DNA of 64,000 nt. Source: Juglans regia. Its lineage: Eukaryota; Streptophyta; Magnoliopsida; Fagales; Juglandaceae. The DNA lies in assembly GCF_001411555.2 (NCBI RefSeq), contig NC_049905.1:10135053-10199052 (forward strand), read 5' to 3'. How positions within the stretch are numbered: the stretch's first letter is position 1; each line of letters starts with the position of its first letter. The translations under genes and the position numbers were made by a program. This document shows positions 1-9,672 of this stretch, in pieces. The notes beneath the pieces were generated by a model, which was not told the origin of the DNA, did not search any database, and saw nothing but the letters and a program-made list of their open reading frames with translations.

Positions 1-1620
1 AGTCACAAGAGACTTGAGGGAGGAATCCATTGGAGAAGTTGGAAGAAACTTAGAATGGTCAAAGGCAAGGGAGGCTTGGGCTTCAGGGATCTTAACAGTT
101 TTAATAGAGCCTTACTTGCAAAACAAGGATGGAAACTCTTCAAGGAGCCTTCCTCTCTGGTTGCTTGTATTTTTAAGGAAAAATAATTTCAGAGATGTGG
201 GCTATTGGAGGCTAAGCTGGGGTCTTGTCCTTTTTTTATCTAGAGGAGCTTATGATCAAGCCTGGATTTGGTGAGGGGTGGTGCTGTGTGGAGGGTTGGG
301 AATGGGAAAAGCACAAGTATTTGGAAGGACAAGTGGCTGCCAAGGCCAACAACCTATCAGATTCAGTCACCAGTAAACACCACAAAGCCTGAAGCAAGAG
401 TAGCTGTTTTAATTGATGAAGATAAGAGATGTTGGAGACGTGAGATGGTTGAAGTCATTTTCACTAAGGAAGAAGCAAAAAATAATATGTGCTATCCCAA
501 TTAACACTAGGGGAGCAAGTGACAGGTTAATTTGGATGGAGTCATCTAGGGATCTCTTCACTGTAAAGAGTGCCTATTTTGAGGTTTTTATGAAAAAAAG
601 ACAGAAGCTAGGCGAGTCTTCAAATGGTGCAAAGGATGAGGATCAATGGAAGAACTTATTGCAGATGGGGGTTCCAAGGAAAACAAAACAACTGATATGG
701 AAAGCTCTAAACAACATCCTACCAACAAAAGATAACATGTTCAAGAAGCAAGTCATTGACAACCACTTATGCCGAATCTGTAAAAGGGAGGAAGAGTCTG
801 TGGTACCTGTTTTGTGGACATGTTCTGCATCAGCTGATGTGTTGGGTGGGGAGGCAAGTCCTATAAAGAAATGGTAGAGAAATTATACTGATTTTTAGTT
901 GTTATGGGCTGATTTGTACTAAAGGCTGGATAATGAAAACTTGGAGCTTATCTCAGTTATTTTTCATCAAATTTGGTGTAGAAGGAATGCCACTGTTTTT
1001 GAAAACAAGTTTAAAAGTCCTATTGCAATCTTAGACCTAGCTATGGCTGAGCTGAGCACCTTTAAACAGGTGCACCATAAGGTACCCTGCATAGCACAGA
1101 GGGATCAATCAAGGGCTGGAGGTCAAAAGTGGAAACCACCAACTTGGCCTTATTCAAAGTCAATTTTGATGCTACTTTTGACAGAATGAAGGAAATGATG
1201 GGTATGAGAATCGTCATCAAAGATTGTGAATGGGACTTTCTGGCTTCTTTGTTGGCTTCAAAGGAATGTGTAAATTCAATTTTCTTAGTAGAAAGCAATG
1301 CTCTTCTAAGAGCCATGGAACTGTGCCAGGACTTGGGCTTCACTCTGGTGGAGTTTGAAGGTGATGCAAAGGCTGTTGTTGATGTTGTTAAGTCAAATGT
1401 AGATGACAATTCTTGGCTGGGGCAAGTAACTGAGGACATTAAACAAATGATGAGCAGATTCTCTTCATGGCAGCTTTCTTTTGCTCATAGAATGAGCAAC
1501 AATGTTGCTCATGAAGTTGCTAAGTTGACTTTAAGGTTTGATAGTGAAAGGGTGTGGTTAGAAGAGGGTCCTCTTGAGTGTTTGTCTATTGTTTTGGAAG
1601 ACAAATTATGTATTGACTAA
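1..1620 (+). mobile_element. LINE retrotransposon, broken 3' part
   Basis: 3' part of a plant L1-type LINE that continues beyond the left edge. In different frames one can read the end of the reverse transcriptase/thumb region (about 14-400), a zf-RVT-type segment (about 520-840, with C-R-I-C and a W-T-C motif around 770-825) and a C-terminal RNase H-like domain (1129-1620, with the F-D-A start and a V-A-H-E-V-A motif near the end). The frames shift at about 270, 410-500, 880 and 1130, so no continuous ORF2 remains. The product would have been the cytoplasmic/nuclear LINE replication protein. A second copy of the same class lies at 43395-49029 on the other strand. No clear poly(A) tail or target-site duplication was found after 1620. 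Confidence 0.85.
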
Positions 1621-2500
1621 TGTTTTATGACCTGAAAGTTTCTTTTCAAAAAGAGTAAGAACTTCTAATTTTCAAGCAATGTGTGATATCGTACACCACT
1701 TATCTTTATTATTCAGTATGAGATATTGCACATTACTAATAAGGAGAGATAAATAATTTTTTTATTTTATTTCTTTAATGAGGAAGAATCCCATACTCAT
1801 ATATTAAAGTTTTTGAAATATGACTGTTAAAGCCAAACAGTTGAAAACACGAGTCTTAAAAAATATGATTGTTAATAATAAAGTTTCTAACATATGAGTT
1901 AAAACATAACAAAGAAAGAATAAAGGAATAGAATAGAGAAAGAATAAATAGCATAATTTGGAGCTATTAAGAGTGTGAATGCTCTTCGAACATGCACTTA
2001 GTTAGAGTTTAGCCATTTTCTTAGATATAGTTAAGCATGTAATTAGAGCATCAACATTGGGCTCTCTATAAGTTCTGCTAAAATTTAGCGAACAAGCTAT
2101 ACCATTTCTCTTTTTTAACTGCTTACATTCTCAATCTTTCATACATCTCATTCTATATTTTTTCTTTATTTTATTAAAATAATATTTCTTTCTTTTTTCT
2201 TTATTTTTTTCGACTCATATTTTATAATTAAAAGAAAAGTGCTATTATCATCTAATATGATATTATATGATTAGAAAAATTTAATTTTTTTTTTAAATAA
2301 ATAAAAAAAAAATTTACAACAGCCAGTTGACCATTAGGGCCCCACCGTTCTCTACAACCTGACAATAAGGATTCAATTCCTTGGGATGCATGCCTTCTTT
2401 GCCAGCAAAGAAGTAAACAAATAATGTTATCATGTTCATCATGTTCATGCAAACAGAATATGCATGTATAAAACTGGCAAAAGGGGAGGTGGTGGGGAAT
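1621..2500. other. AT-rich intergenic DNA
   Basis: No gene seen. AT-rich sequence with many short T and A runs. At about 2045-2065 there is a GAGCATCAACATTGGGCTC-like start that resembles the terminal repeat of the element at 62579-63852, so a decayed MITE may begin here, but its other end was not found. Confidence 0.5.
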
Positions 2501-2518
2501 ATTAGATGGATTCAACCT

Positions 2519-2952
2519 TCAATTCTTCTTCTTGTAATTTTTCTCATCCGTAGCCTTGCGTTTAGCCTTATCGAGATTATCCTCATCCTTGGCCTTGTGT
2601 CCATCTTTGTCATGTTGGGCTCTGGCTTGTTGTAGTGTGAGTGGACTCTGTTTCATGAATTAAAAATTCATATGCTGATATATGATGTTGAAACGTCAGA
2701 ATATATACAAGGCAAAAGCTCAAATACAGTTACAGGAATAAAAACAATTCAAAGATCGAGAGTGTTATGATCACGGGAGTAGAGGCCACGTCACGAGTTC
2801 AAGTCATGAAAGGTACGACTTATAAGATGAATTAAAATGTCTTGATGCTATATACAGGTATGGTATTAAATCATTGAATATTAATAGATGAGTGCAGCCG
2901 TCAAAAGGAAAATACCTACCACTGGTTCACTATCGATAGAGTGGGCCGCCAT
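2519..2952 (-). CDS. possible small two-exon gene, 53 aa, lysine-rich C-terminus
   Basis: Not a recognised family. Exon 1 (2952-2920) starts with ATG in a good plant context (C-ATG-GC) and encodes 11 residues. A donor GTAGGT follows at 2919. Exon 2 begins at 2647 after a CAG acceptor and runs to a TGA at 2519 (42 residues). Both exons are in phase 0. The intron is 272 bp and AT-rich. The predicted peptide has a short neutral N-terminus and a highly charged, helical-looking C-terminus rich in K, D and E, ending K-K-K-N. There is no signal peptide. It could be a real small gene, the last exons of a decayed gene, or chance. A MITE (3016-3241) lies just upstream. RNA evidence would settle it. Confidence 0.3.
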
Positions 2953-3015
2953 GAACATTGAATTCAAATTGTAATGGAATGTTATGATTTTGGGGATCAA
3001 AATGTAATGGAAAAT

Positions 3016-3241
3016 GACCCCGTTTGGATTTAGAAAGTATTTCATCTCATCTCATCATTATAACTTTCTCAAATTCTCACACTAAATATAATAAACAGTT
3101 TAACTTTTTCAAATTTCAATTCAACTTTTTCAAATTACAAACAATAATAATATTAAAAAATAATATTCTAACAATTTTTTTTTTTCACTTTCATCTTTCA
3201 TTTGAAACTATCTCATCTCATCTCTGAATCCAAATCAGCCA
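3016..3241. repeat. MITE of the ATGAGATGAGAT family, copy 1
   Basis: About 225 bp with inverted ends: left CCCCGTTTGGATT, right AATCCAAATCAGCC. The interior is AT-rich with TTTCAAATT blocks, and CATCTCATCTCATC lies near both ends. At least three other copies are in the window (10294-10494, 28313-28524, 31751-31943), and a more diverged one may be at 57776-58070. No coding capacity. The superfamily is unresolved because the TSDs are unclear. Confidence 0.75.
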
Positions 3242-3909
3242 TAAAAGAGAGACCAAACAAAGAAGACTGTGGAATCCTGGCATTGAATAACGCTAATCTG
3301 TTCTAGTCTGATGTGAATTCCAAAATAACTTGTATTTATCTCATTCTTAAAATATATGTATCAATAAAACTTTGTGTAATCATAAATATAAATACAGAGA
3401 GCAGTAATACTCATTGCCTATACTCCAAATATCGTGTACTCTTTCAAGTGACTCCCTAGCTCACCCAAGTCAATTTGTTCATCCAATATTGATCATTTCT
3501 CTTAATTTTGATTTTCATCACAAATTTCCTCATGCAATTACCTCCTTATTTTTTGTTCATTACATGACTTTTGTTTGTTTAGTATTTTAGGACAAACTGA
3601 TTCTTATTCTACTACAGCTTATTGCATGAGGAGAATTATAAAGATATGAGCTAGCTAGTACTATATGATTCATTATTTGAGCCTTTTGTTAATCTTTTCC
3701 AAGATCAGTGCCTGTTCCTTTCTTTACTTATTTGTACTTCCCTTTAAAGACTGGTCTAGATTCTGCTTAGTGAGGATGACAATCTATTAATTTCTTGCTC
3801 GCCAATCATGTTTCTTCACATGCCTACAACATAATGATGATCCAGCCTATATATATATATATGTTATTGCTCCCTTTTCTTCTTCCATTGAAAATTCATT
3901 TCTTTTAGT
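3242..3909. other. intergenic DNA, target of the copia insertion
   Basis: No gene seen. AT-rich, with an (AT)n run at about 3849-3862. The last bases, ACGTA at 3910-3914, are the left target-site duplication of the copia element. The sequence continues on the other side at 9372. Confidence 0.6.
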
Positions 3910-3914
3910 ACGTA

Positions 3915-4319
3915 TATTGGGGAAATCAACACAGCGGAAGGGATAAAAGCGGTAATAAAAGAGTACACTCATGCACTCAGTGACACCAAAAATTTAATGT
4001 GGTTCGGCAACTGCCTACATCCACAGAAAAGAGCTTCACTAATAAATAGTGGCACACAAGAAAATATTACAGAGGAGGAGGATCACACTCTACTCAACTC
4101 AACTCTCTTCTTTTCTCTCAGAGCTCTCTCTTGGCTCTCTCTCTTTTCTTTTCTCTTTGGGTGTATATCTCTCGCCAGAAGCCTCTTCAATTTATAGATG
4201 CATTGCTTCACGTATGAATGCATTTATTGTTGCATTCAATAGGTAGTTGGGCGTTGAGGGTTGAGGGTTGAGCAGCAAGCAGCCATTGTGGACTGCTTGC
4301 TTGGGCAGGGATTTCAACA
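3915..4319 (-). repeat. copia 3' LTR
   Basis: 405 bp. Its terminal dinucleotide facing the host, TA on the plus strand, is mutated from TG (compare 8970), and it ends in CA at 4319. It carries a 7-bp duplication (TTGAGGG, about 4256-4272) absent from the 5' LTR. The TATA-like CTATAAATTG is at about 4199-4190. Confidence 0.95.
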
Positions 4320-4333
4320 ATTCTCCCCCTCCA
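4320..4333 (-). other. copia polypurine tract
   Basis: On the minus strand GGAGGGGGAGAAT directly abuts the 3' LTR. This is the expected plus-strand priming site. Confidence 0.9.
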
Positions 4334-4344
4334 TGCCCATTTAC

Positions 4345-7300
4345 CTATATGCTATCCATCCCAGCTATGTCTCTGCATAGCTCAAGCTTCTCACTTGTAA
4401 CCACCTTTGTCAGAATGTCCGTTGGATTCTCTTTCGTATGGATCTTCACAAGCTTCAACAGCTGTTGTTCCATCGCTTCGCGTATCCAATGATAGCGGAT
4501 ATCAATATGCTTGGTGCGGGAGTGGTACATTGAATTCTTGCTCAAGTCTAGAGCACTTTGACTATCACAATGTACCTTGTAGTCTTCTTGACTAACTCCT
4601 AGTTCTTGGAGAAAACGCTTCATCCACAACATCTCTTTCCCAGCTTCCGCTGCGGCAATGTACTCTGCCTCTGTTGTGGATAAAGCAACACACTTTTGCA
4701 ACTTGGACTGCCAAGAGACAGCTCCTCCTGCAAAGGTGAAGAGAAATCCTGAAGTAGATTTCCTGCTATCCAGATCTCCTGCCATATCTGAATCTGTATA
4801 GCCTTCCAAAACTGGTTTAGCTCCCCCAAAACACAAGCACATTTTCGATGTACCTTTCAGGTACCTGAGAATCCACTTGACTGCTTCCCAATGATCCTTT
4901 CCTGGATTTGAAAGGAATCTGCTCACCATGCCTACAGCATGAGCAATATCTGGTCTGGTACAAACCATTGCATACATCAGGCTTCCTACTGCTGAAGAGT
5001 AGGGGACTGCTTCCATTTCTTCAATCTCTTTCTTTGAAGAAGGACACGAGCTCTTGCTCAACTTGAAGTGGTTTGCAAGTGGAGTTTTGACTGGCTTAGC
5101 ATCTCCCATGTTGAAACGTCTAATGACCTGTTCAACATATTTTTGTTGTGATAGCCACACCCTTTTGACTTTCCTATCACGAACAATCTTCATGCCCAAA
5201 ATTTGCTGTGCTGGGCCTAAGTCCTTCATGTCAAAGGACTTGGATAGTTCCTTCTTTAGTTTGTTAATCATGGACCTATCCTCACCAACGATTAACATAT
5301 CATCAACGTAAAGAAGGAGTATGACAAACTTGTCATCCTGGAACCTTCGAACATAGACACACTGATCTGCAACAAGTCTCTTGTAACCATGACTCATCAT
5401 GAATGAGTCGAACTTCTTGTACCATTGCCTCGGCGCTTGCTTGAGGCCATAGAGACTCTTCTTCAGCCTGCAGACTAAGTGATCTTTCCCTGGAGCTGCA
5501 AACCCTTCTGTTTGCTCCATATAGATTTCCTCCTCCAAATCTCCATGGAGAAAGGCTGTCTTCACATCCATCTGTTCGAGTTCCAAATTCAAGCTGGCTA
5601 TCAATCCGAGTATGACTCGGATCGACATCATTTTCACCACCGGAGAAAATATCTCGTCAAAGTCGATTCCCTTCTTCTGCTGGAATCCTTTGACAACCAA
5701 TCTGGCCTTGTGCTTCATCAACTTTCCTTGGCCATCTTTCTTCAGCTTGAACACCCATTTGTTCTTTAGGGCTTTCTTTCCTTCAGGAAGTTTCACCAAC
5801 TCATAGGTCTGATTTTTCTGCAAAGAACTAATCTCTTCTTGCATTGCCTGCACCCATAGGCTTCTATCAGCATGAGTTTGAACTTCCTGGAAGCTCTCTG
5901 GCTCCCCCTCATCAGTAAGTAGAATATAGTCTGATTTCGGATATCTCCTCAACGGAATCAGTAGGCGGCCTCTTGCCGATCTTCTTGGTTCATCAACCAA
6001 ACGAGGTTCGTCACCATCTAACCCTTGTGGTGGTACACCAGCTGCTGGTGGAGAGGATTCTTGCTCCCCCTGCTCAACACCCTGAGCTTCTTCTTCTGCT
6101 TCTGGATCTCGATCCTGCATATCCTCATTATCTGTGGCGGACTGTAATGGTGCAGGATTTGGAGTATCGGAACTAAGCTCTCTTGATGAAGCTTCAGTTC
6201 CTATGTTCTGGTTTTCATGGAACACAACGTCCCTACTTCTGACAATTCTCTTTGTCACTGGATCCCATAACTTGTATCCGAATTCTTCATCTCCATATCC
6301 AACAAAGATACATGGAGTTGACTTGACATCGAGCTTCTGTCTCAGCTCCTTGGATATGTGTGCAAAGGCTTTGCACCCAAACACTCTCAGGTGTGAGTAA
6401 GAGACATCTTTTCCAGACCAAACCTTCTCAGGAATTTCAAATTCCAGTGGTGCAGAAGGTGATCTGTTGATCAGGTAACAGGCAGCTAGAACAGCTTCAC
6501 CCCAGAATGGCTTTGGTAACTTGGCCATACTGAGCATGCATCTTGTTCTTTCAATGATGGTTCGGTTCATTCTTTCGGCTACACCATTGTGCTGAGGGGT
6601 ATATGGGACCGTCTTCTCATGTCGAATACCGCGATCAGCGCAGTATGCAGCGAACCTTTTGGAGACATATTCTCCTCCATTGTCCGTTCGCAGGCACTTC
6701 AACTTCTTTCCCGTCTCTCTTTCCACTAGGGTGTGGGAATTCTTGAAGTGCTCGAAGACCTGATCCTTTGACTTCAAAATATATACCCAGACTTTTCGTG
6801 AAGCATCATCAATGAATGTCACGAAATATCTGTTACCTTCCAATGACTCTTCTTCCATGGGACCACATACATCAGAGTGTACCAGACTCAACAACTCTGA
6901 TCTTCTCTTCGTAGAGGATTTAAACGAGACTCTGCATTGTTTGCCAAACAAACAGTACTCACAAGGGTTTAACGATGTTCCTTTAGCAACTTTGATGAGT
7001 GCCTTCTTCGCAAGCGTATCCAACCCTTTCTCACCCATGTGTCCGAGTCTCTTGTGCCACAGATTCGGTGATGCCTCGTCTTCCACTGCATTGAGGCTAT
7101 CAGAACCGATCTTCACATGGGTCTTGTACAACGTACCGCAAATATGTCCTCGGGCGACAACCATGGCACCTTGTGACAGCTTCCAAGTGCCTTTGCTGAA
7201 GTAGCTATCATAGCCCTGTCGATCAAGGGCTGTCCCGGAAATCAGGTTGAGCCGAAGGTCAGGAATGTGTCGAACATCTTTCAACACCATGATGCAACCA

Positions 7301-8358
7301 ACGTTGGTTTTTATCTGCACTTCGCCAACTCCCACGATCTTCGAGGAACTGGCATTCCCCATCCTTACCGTACCAAAGTCTCCAGCTTTGTACGTAGTGA
7401 AAAATTCACTGTGGGAAGTGGCGTGGTATGATGCTGCTGTGTCTACCACCCACTCAACATCATGGCTTGCAACGTGCAGACACGTCTCGTCACTGGTGGA
7501 GAGTATTGCCACATCTCCCGAAAGAGTGACAAGGGTTTCACCATCTTCTTTCTTCAGCTTACTGCTTTGACCTTGCTCCCTTAAAAACTTGCGGCAGTGT
7601 TTCCTCATGTGGCCTTCTTTGCCACAGTGGTAACATTTCATGTTACCCGTCTGCTGGTTCCTGCTACTGCTGGACCTTCCACGTGGTTGAGGCTTCCCTC
7701 TGTTTCTGTCTCCACTTCTCCCTCTATCATTACCTTGAGGCCTTTCTCTACTCTCGGTGACAAGGGCATGAGTTTGATTCATGCTTGTCTCTTTTCGTCT
7801 GGCCTCCTCATTAAACAGGGCATCCTTAACCATCAGCATGGTAAGTTTGCCATCTGGAGTAGAGTTACTTAGGGAGACCACCAGCGTCTCCCAACTGTCT
7901 GGTAATGAACTGAGAAGTAGCAGGGCTTGTTCTTCATCGCCAAGATTCAGGTTGACGGACCCGAGCTGGTTAACTAGGTTTTGAAACTCGCTAGTATGCT
8001 CGGCAACAGAGGTATCGCTTTTCAACTTCAAGTTAACAAGCCGTCTCATCAAGAGGGCCTTGTTTCGAGCAGTTTTAGCCTGATACATATCCTCTAACTT
8101 TTTCCAGAGGTTATATGCATCCGTCTCCTGGGCCACGTGGTGAAAAACACTATGGTCAATCCATTGCCTGATCTGACCAATAGTCTTCTTGTGCATCTTT
8201 CTCCACACTTGATCCGTAACTTCATCTGGCTTCTTCCCTTCATCTTCCAAAGGGTCAAACAGATCTTTACAGTTCAAGAGATCCTCCATTCGAGGTCTCC
8301 AAAGACTGTAGTTTGAGGCAGTCAGCTTTATCATGGCGCCTGATGCTGAATCCTCCAT
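4345..8358 (-). CDS. copia gag-pol polyprotein, intact
   Basis: Single uninterrupted frame of 1,337 aa. I start at the ATG at 8358; eight further in-frame codons upstream begin with TTG and are unlikely to be used. Residue numbers here count those eight codons, so subtract 8 for the ATG start. Gag (UBN2-type) is followed by a CCHC zinc knuckle near 250-263. Then come the protease with D-T-A-A-S at 314-318 (the usual D-T/S-G-A is altered), the integrase zinc site H443/H448/C474/C477 and catalytic D503, D567, E603. The GKDVSYSHLRVFGC block follows, then reverse transcriptase with Y-V-D-D at 1025-1028 and RNase H with T-D-S-D and a D-S-R-K-S-T-S-G motif. The order PR-INT-RT-RH defines Ty1/copia, and similarity is to Tnt1/Tork elements. 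The only oddity is Ala for Gly in the protease active site, which also occurs in related plant copies. Confidence 0.96.
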   Translation of the reverse strand: MEDSASGAMIKLTASNYSLWRPRMEDLLNCKDLFDPLEDEGKKPDEVTDQVWRKMHKKTIGQIRQWIDHSVFHHVAQETDAYNLWKKLEDMYQAKTARNKALLMRRLVNLKLKSDTSVAEHTSEFQNLVNQLGSVNLNLGDEEQALLLLSSLPDSWETLVVSLSNSTPDGKLTMLMVKDALFNEEARRKETSMNQTHALVTESRERPQGNDRGRSGDRNRGKPQPRGRSSSSRNQQTGNMKCYHCGKEGHMRKHCRKFLREQGQSSKLKKEDGETLVTLSGDVAILSTSDETCLHVASHDVEWVVDTAASYHATSHSEFFTTYKAGDFGTVRMGNASSSKIVGVGEVQIKTNVGCIMVLKDVRHIPDLRLNLISGTALDRQGYDSYFSKGTWKLSQGAMVVARGHICGTLYKTHVKIGSDSLNAVEDEASPNLWHKRLGHMGEKGLDTLAKKALIKVAKGTSLNPCEYCLFGKQCRVSFKSSTKRRSELLSLVHSDVCGPMEEESLEGNRYFVTFIDDASRKVWVYILKSKDQVFEHFKNSHTLVERETGKKLKCLRTDNGGEYVSKRFAAYCADRGIRHEKTVPYTPQHNGVAERMNRTIIERTRCMLSMAKLPKPFWGEAVLAACYLINRSPSAPLEFEIPEKVWSGKDVSYSHLRVFGCKAFAHISKELRQKLDVKSTPCIFVGYGDEEFGYKLWDPVTKRIVRSRDVVFHENQNIGTEASSRELSSDTPNPAPLQSATDNEDMQDRDPEAEEEAQGVEQGEQESSPPAAGVPPQGLDGDEPRLVDEPRRSARGRLLIPLRRYPKSDYILLTDEGEPESFQEVQTHADRSLWVQAMQEEISSLQKNQTYELVKLPEGKKALKNKWVFKLKKDGQGKLMKHKARLVVKGFQQKKGIDFDEIFSPVVKMMSIRVILGLIASLNLELEQMDVKTAFLHGDLEEEIYMEQTEGFAAPGKDHLVCRLKKSLYGLKQAPRQWYKKFDSFMMSHGYKRLVADQCVYVRRFQDDKFVILLLYVDDMLIVGEDRSMINKLKKELSKSFDMKDLGPAQQILGMKIVRDRKVKRVWLSQQKYVEQVIRRFNMGDAKPVKTPLANHFKLSKSSCPSSKKEIEEMEAVPYSSAVGSLMYAMVCTRPDIAHAVGMVSRFLSNPGKDHWEAVKWILRYLKGTSKMCLCFGGAKPVLEGYTDSDMAGDLDSRKSTSGFLFTFAGGAVSWQSKLQKCVALSTTEAEYIAAAEAGKEMLWMKRFLQELGVSQEDYKVHCDSQSALDLSKNSMYHSRTKHIDIRYHWIREAMEQQLLKLVKIHTKENPTDILTKVVTSEKLELCRDIAGMDSI

Positions 8359-8952
8359 GGATTTAGACTGTTCTAAATACAAAATACAAGTACAGGATCT
8401 TTGAGGTGGAATATCACAAAACGGACAGCACTGTTGTGTCCGGAACGTCTGATTTTCTTGGAAACGAGTCTTGTTTCGTCAAAATCGGACTCAGATAGCA
8501 CAAGGAATGAACAAAAGAACCAAAACAGGAACTCTGTCGCGCGTGCAGTGCGTGGCGCGAACAAAATGCGTAGGCGCGTGTACGTCACGTGCAGAAACTC
8601 CTCTGGTGCGCGTGGAACGCGTAGGCGCGTGTAACTCACGCGCTTTATGGAGTCAGGGGCACGTCAGGCGCGTGAACTTCACGTGCAATGACTTCTCTGG
8701 AGCGCGTGTGGCGCGTGTCTGAGCGTGGGACTCACGCGCTAGGTACTCTCCTTGGCGCGTGGAGGAGCGTGCCGAGAGTGGGTCTCACTCTCCGATCTTC
8801 AAACGGCGCGTGGAGGAGCGTGCGGCCTCCGTTTGGCCTCTGGTTTCCACCGCTTTTCTTGTCTGGATGAGACGAACACAGTGGTATGCTCAAATTTGAA
8901 AACTGAGCTACACACTAAAACCGAGTTTTCTGTAAAAAACTTCTTCCAACAA
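8359..8952 (-). other. copia leader with CGCG-rich repeats
   Basis: 594-bp untranslated leader between the PBS and gag. From about 8540 to 8830 it is strongly CpG-rich, in contrast to the AT-rich surroundings. It is made of imperfect repeats built on GGCGCGTG...CACGCGC and CTCCTCTGG...CGCGTG. Several CACGTG and many CACGCG/CGCGTG hexamers are present on either strand. No ORF is conserved through it. Confidence 0.85.
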
Positions 8953-8967
8953 CCTGCTCTGATACCA
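8953..8967 (-). other. copia primer binding site (initiator tRNA-Met)
   Basis: On the minus strand TGGTATCAGAGCAGG lies two bases inside the 5' LTR. This matches the 3' end complement of plant initiator tRNA-Met, the usual copia primer. Confidence 0.93.
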
Positions 8968-8969
8968 CT

Positions 8970-9366
8970 TGTTGGGGAAATCAACACAGCGGAAGGGATA
9001 AAAGCGGTAATAAAAGAGTACACTCATGCCCTCAGTGACACCAAAAATTTAACGTGGTTTGGCAACTGCCTACATCCACAGAAAAGAGCTTCACTAATAA
9101 AATAGTGGCACACAAGAAAATATTACAGAGGAGGAGGATCACACTCTACTCAACTCAACTCTCTTCTTTTCTCTCAGAGCTCTCTCGGCTCTCTCTCTTT
9201 TCTTTTCTCTTTGGGTGTATATCTCTCGCCAGAAGCCTCTTCAATTTATAGATGCATTGCTTCACGTATGAATGCATTTATTGTTGCATTCAATAGGTAG
9301 TTGGGCGTTGAGGGTTGAGCAGCAAGCAGCCATTGTGGACTGCTTGCTTGGGCAGGGATTTCAACA
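8970..9366 (-). repeat. copia 5' LTR with promoter
   Basis: 397 bp; the plus strand reads TGTTGGGGAAA...TTTCAACA. In element orientation a TATA box (CTATAAATTG) is at about 9253-9244, so transcription should start near 9215. The right TSD ACGTA is at 9367-9371. Confidence 0.95.
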
Positions 9367-9371
9367 ACGTA

Positions 9372-9672
9372 GGGAACAATTATAAAAGTAGGGAACATCA
9401 ATTAATTTGCATTTATTCTGGCATTAATCAAAGTCATTGAGATGTTAATGTTTAGAGGAAAGATTTGGGTGCCATTTCACATGAAAAGAAGTCCTTCAAA
9501 GTTCTGTACAAACTTGAGGGCCTCATCAGGTCCTTATTCAAACTTAATTAGTAGGAAATACATATACCATATGAAGTGTTCTACAACATTTATTGTTAAC
9601 TGTGAATTTTTTGGACATATTAAATTGTCAAAATAGACAATTTTACTTATGGGAGGAGTTGTTTCATTAAAG
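9372..9672. other. 3' flank of the NAC gene
   Basis: About 300 bp of AT-rich sequence between the copia TSD and the NAC stop codon, presumably including the NAC 3' UTR (read on the minus strand). An AATAAA-class signal was not assigned with confidence. Confidence 0.5.

Larger units (their letters stand above)
3915..9366 (-). mobile_element. full-length Ty1/copia retrotransposon (Tork/Tnt1-like), apparently young
   Basis: A complete 5,452-bp element on the minus strand. It has a 5' LTR at 8970-9366, a primer binding site, a long leader, one open gag-pol frame, a polypurine tract and a 3' LTR at 3915-4319. A 5-bp target-site duplication ACGTA flanks it (3910-3914 and 9367-9371). The two LTRs differ by about four substitutions plus indels of 7, 2 and 1 bp, so insertion was recent. 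It lies about 300 bp downstream of the NAC stop codon in the same orientation. The open polyprotein, intact PBS and PPT, and TSDs suggest it could be or recently was autonomous. Confidence 0.97.

Noticed and set aside
5479..7872. Plus-strand open frames across the copia element
   Set aside because: Antisense shadows of the intact minus-strand polyprotein.
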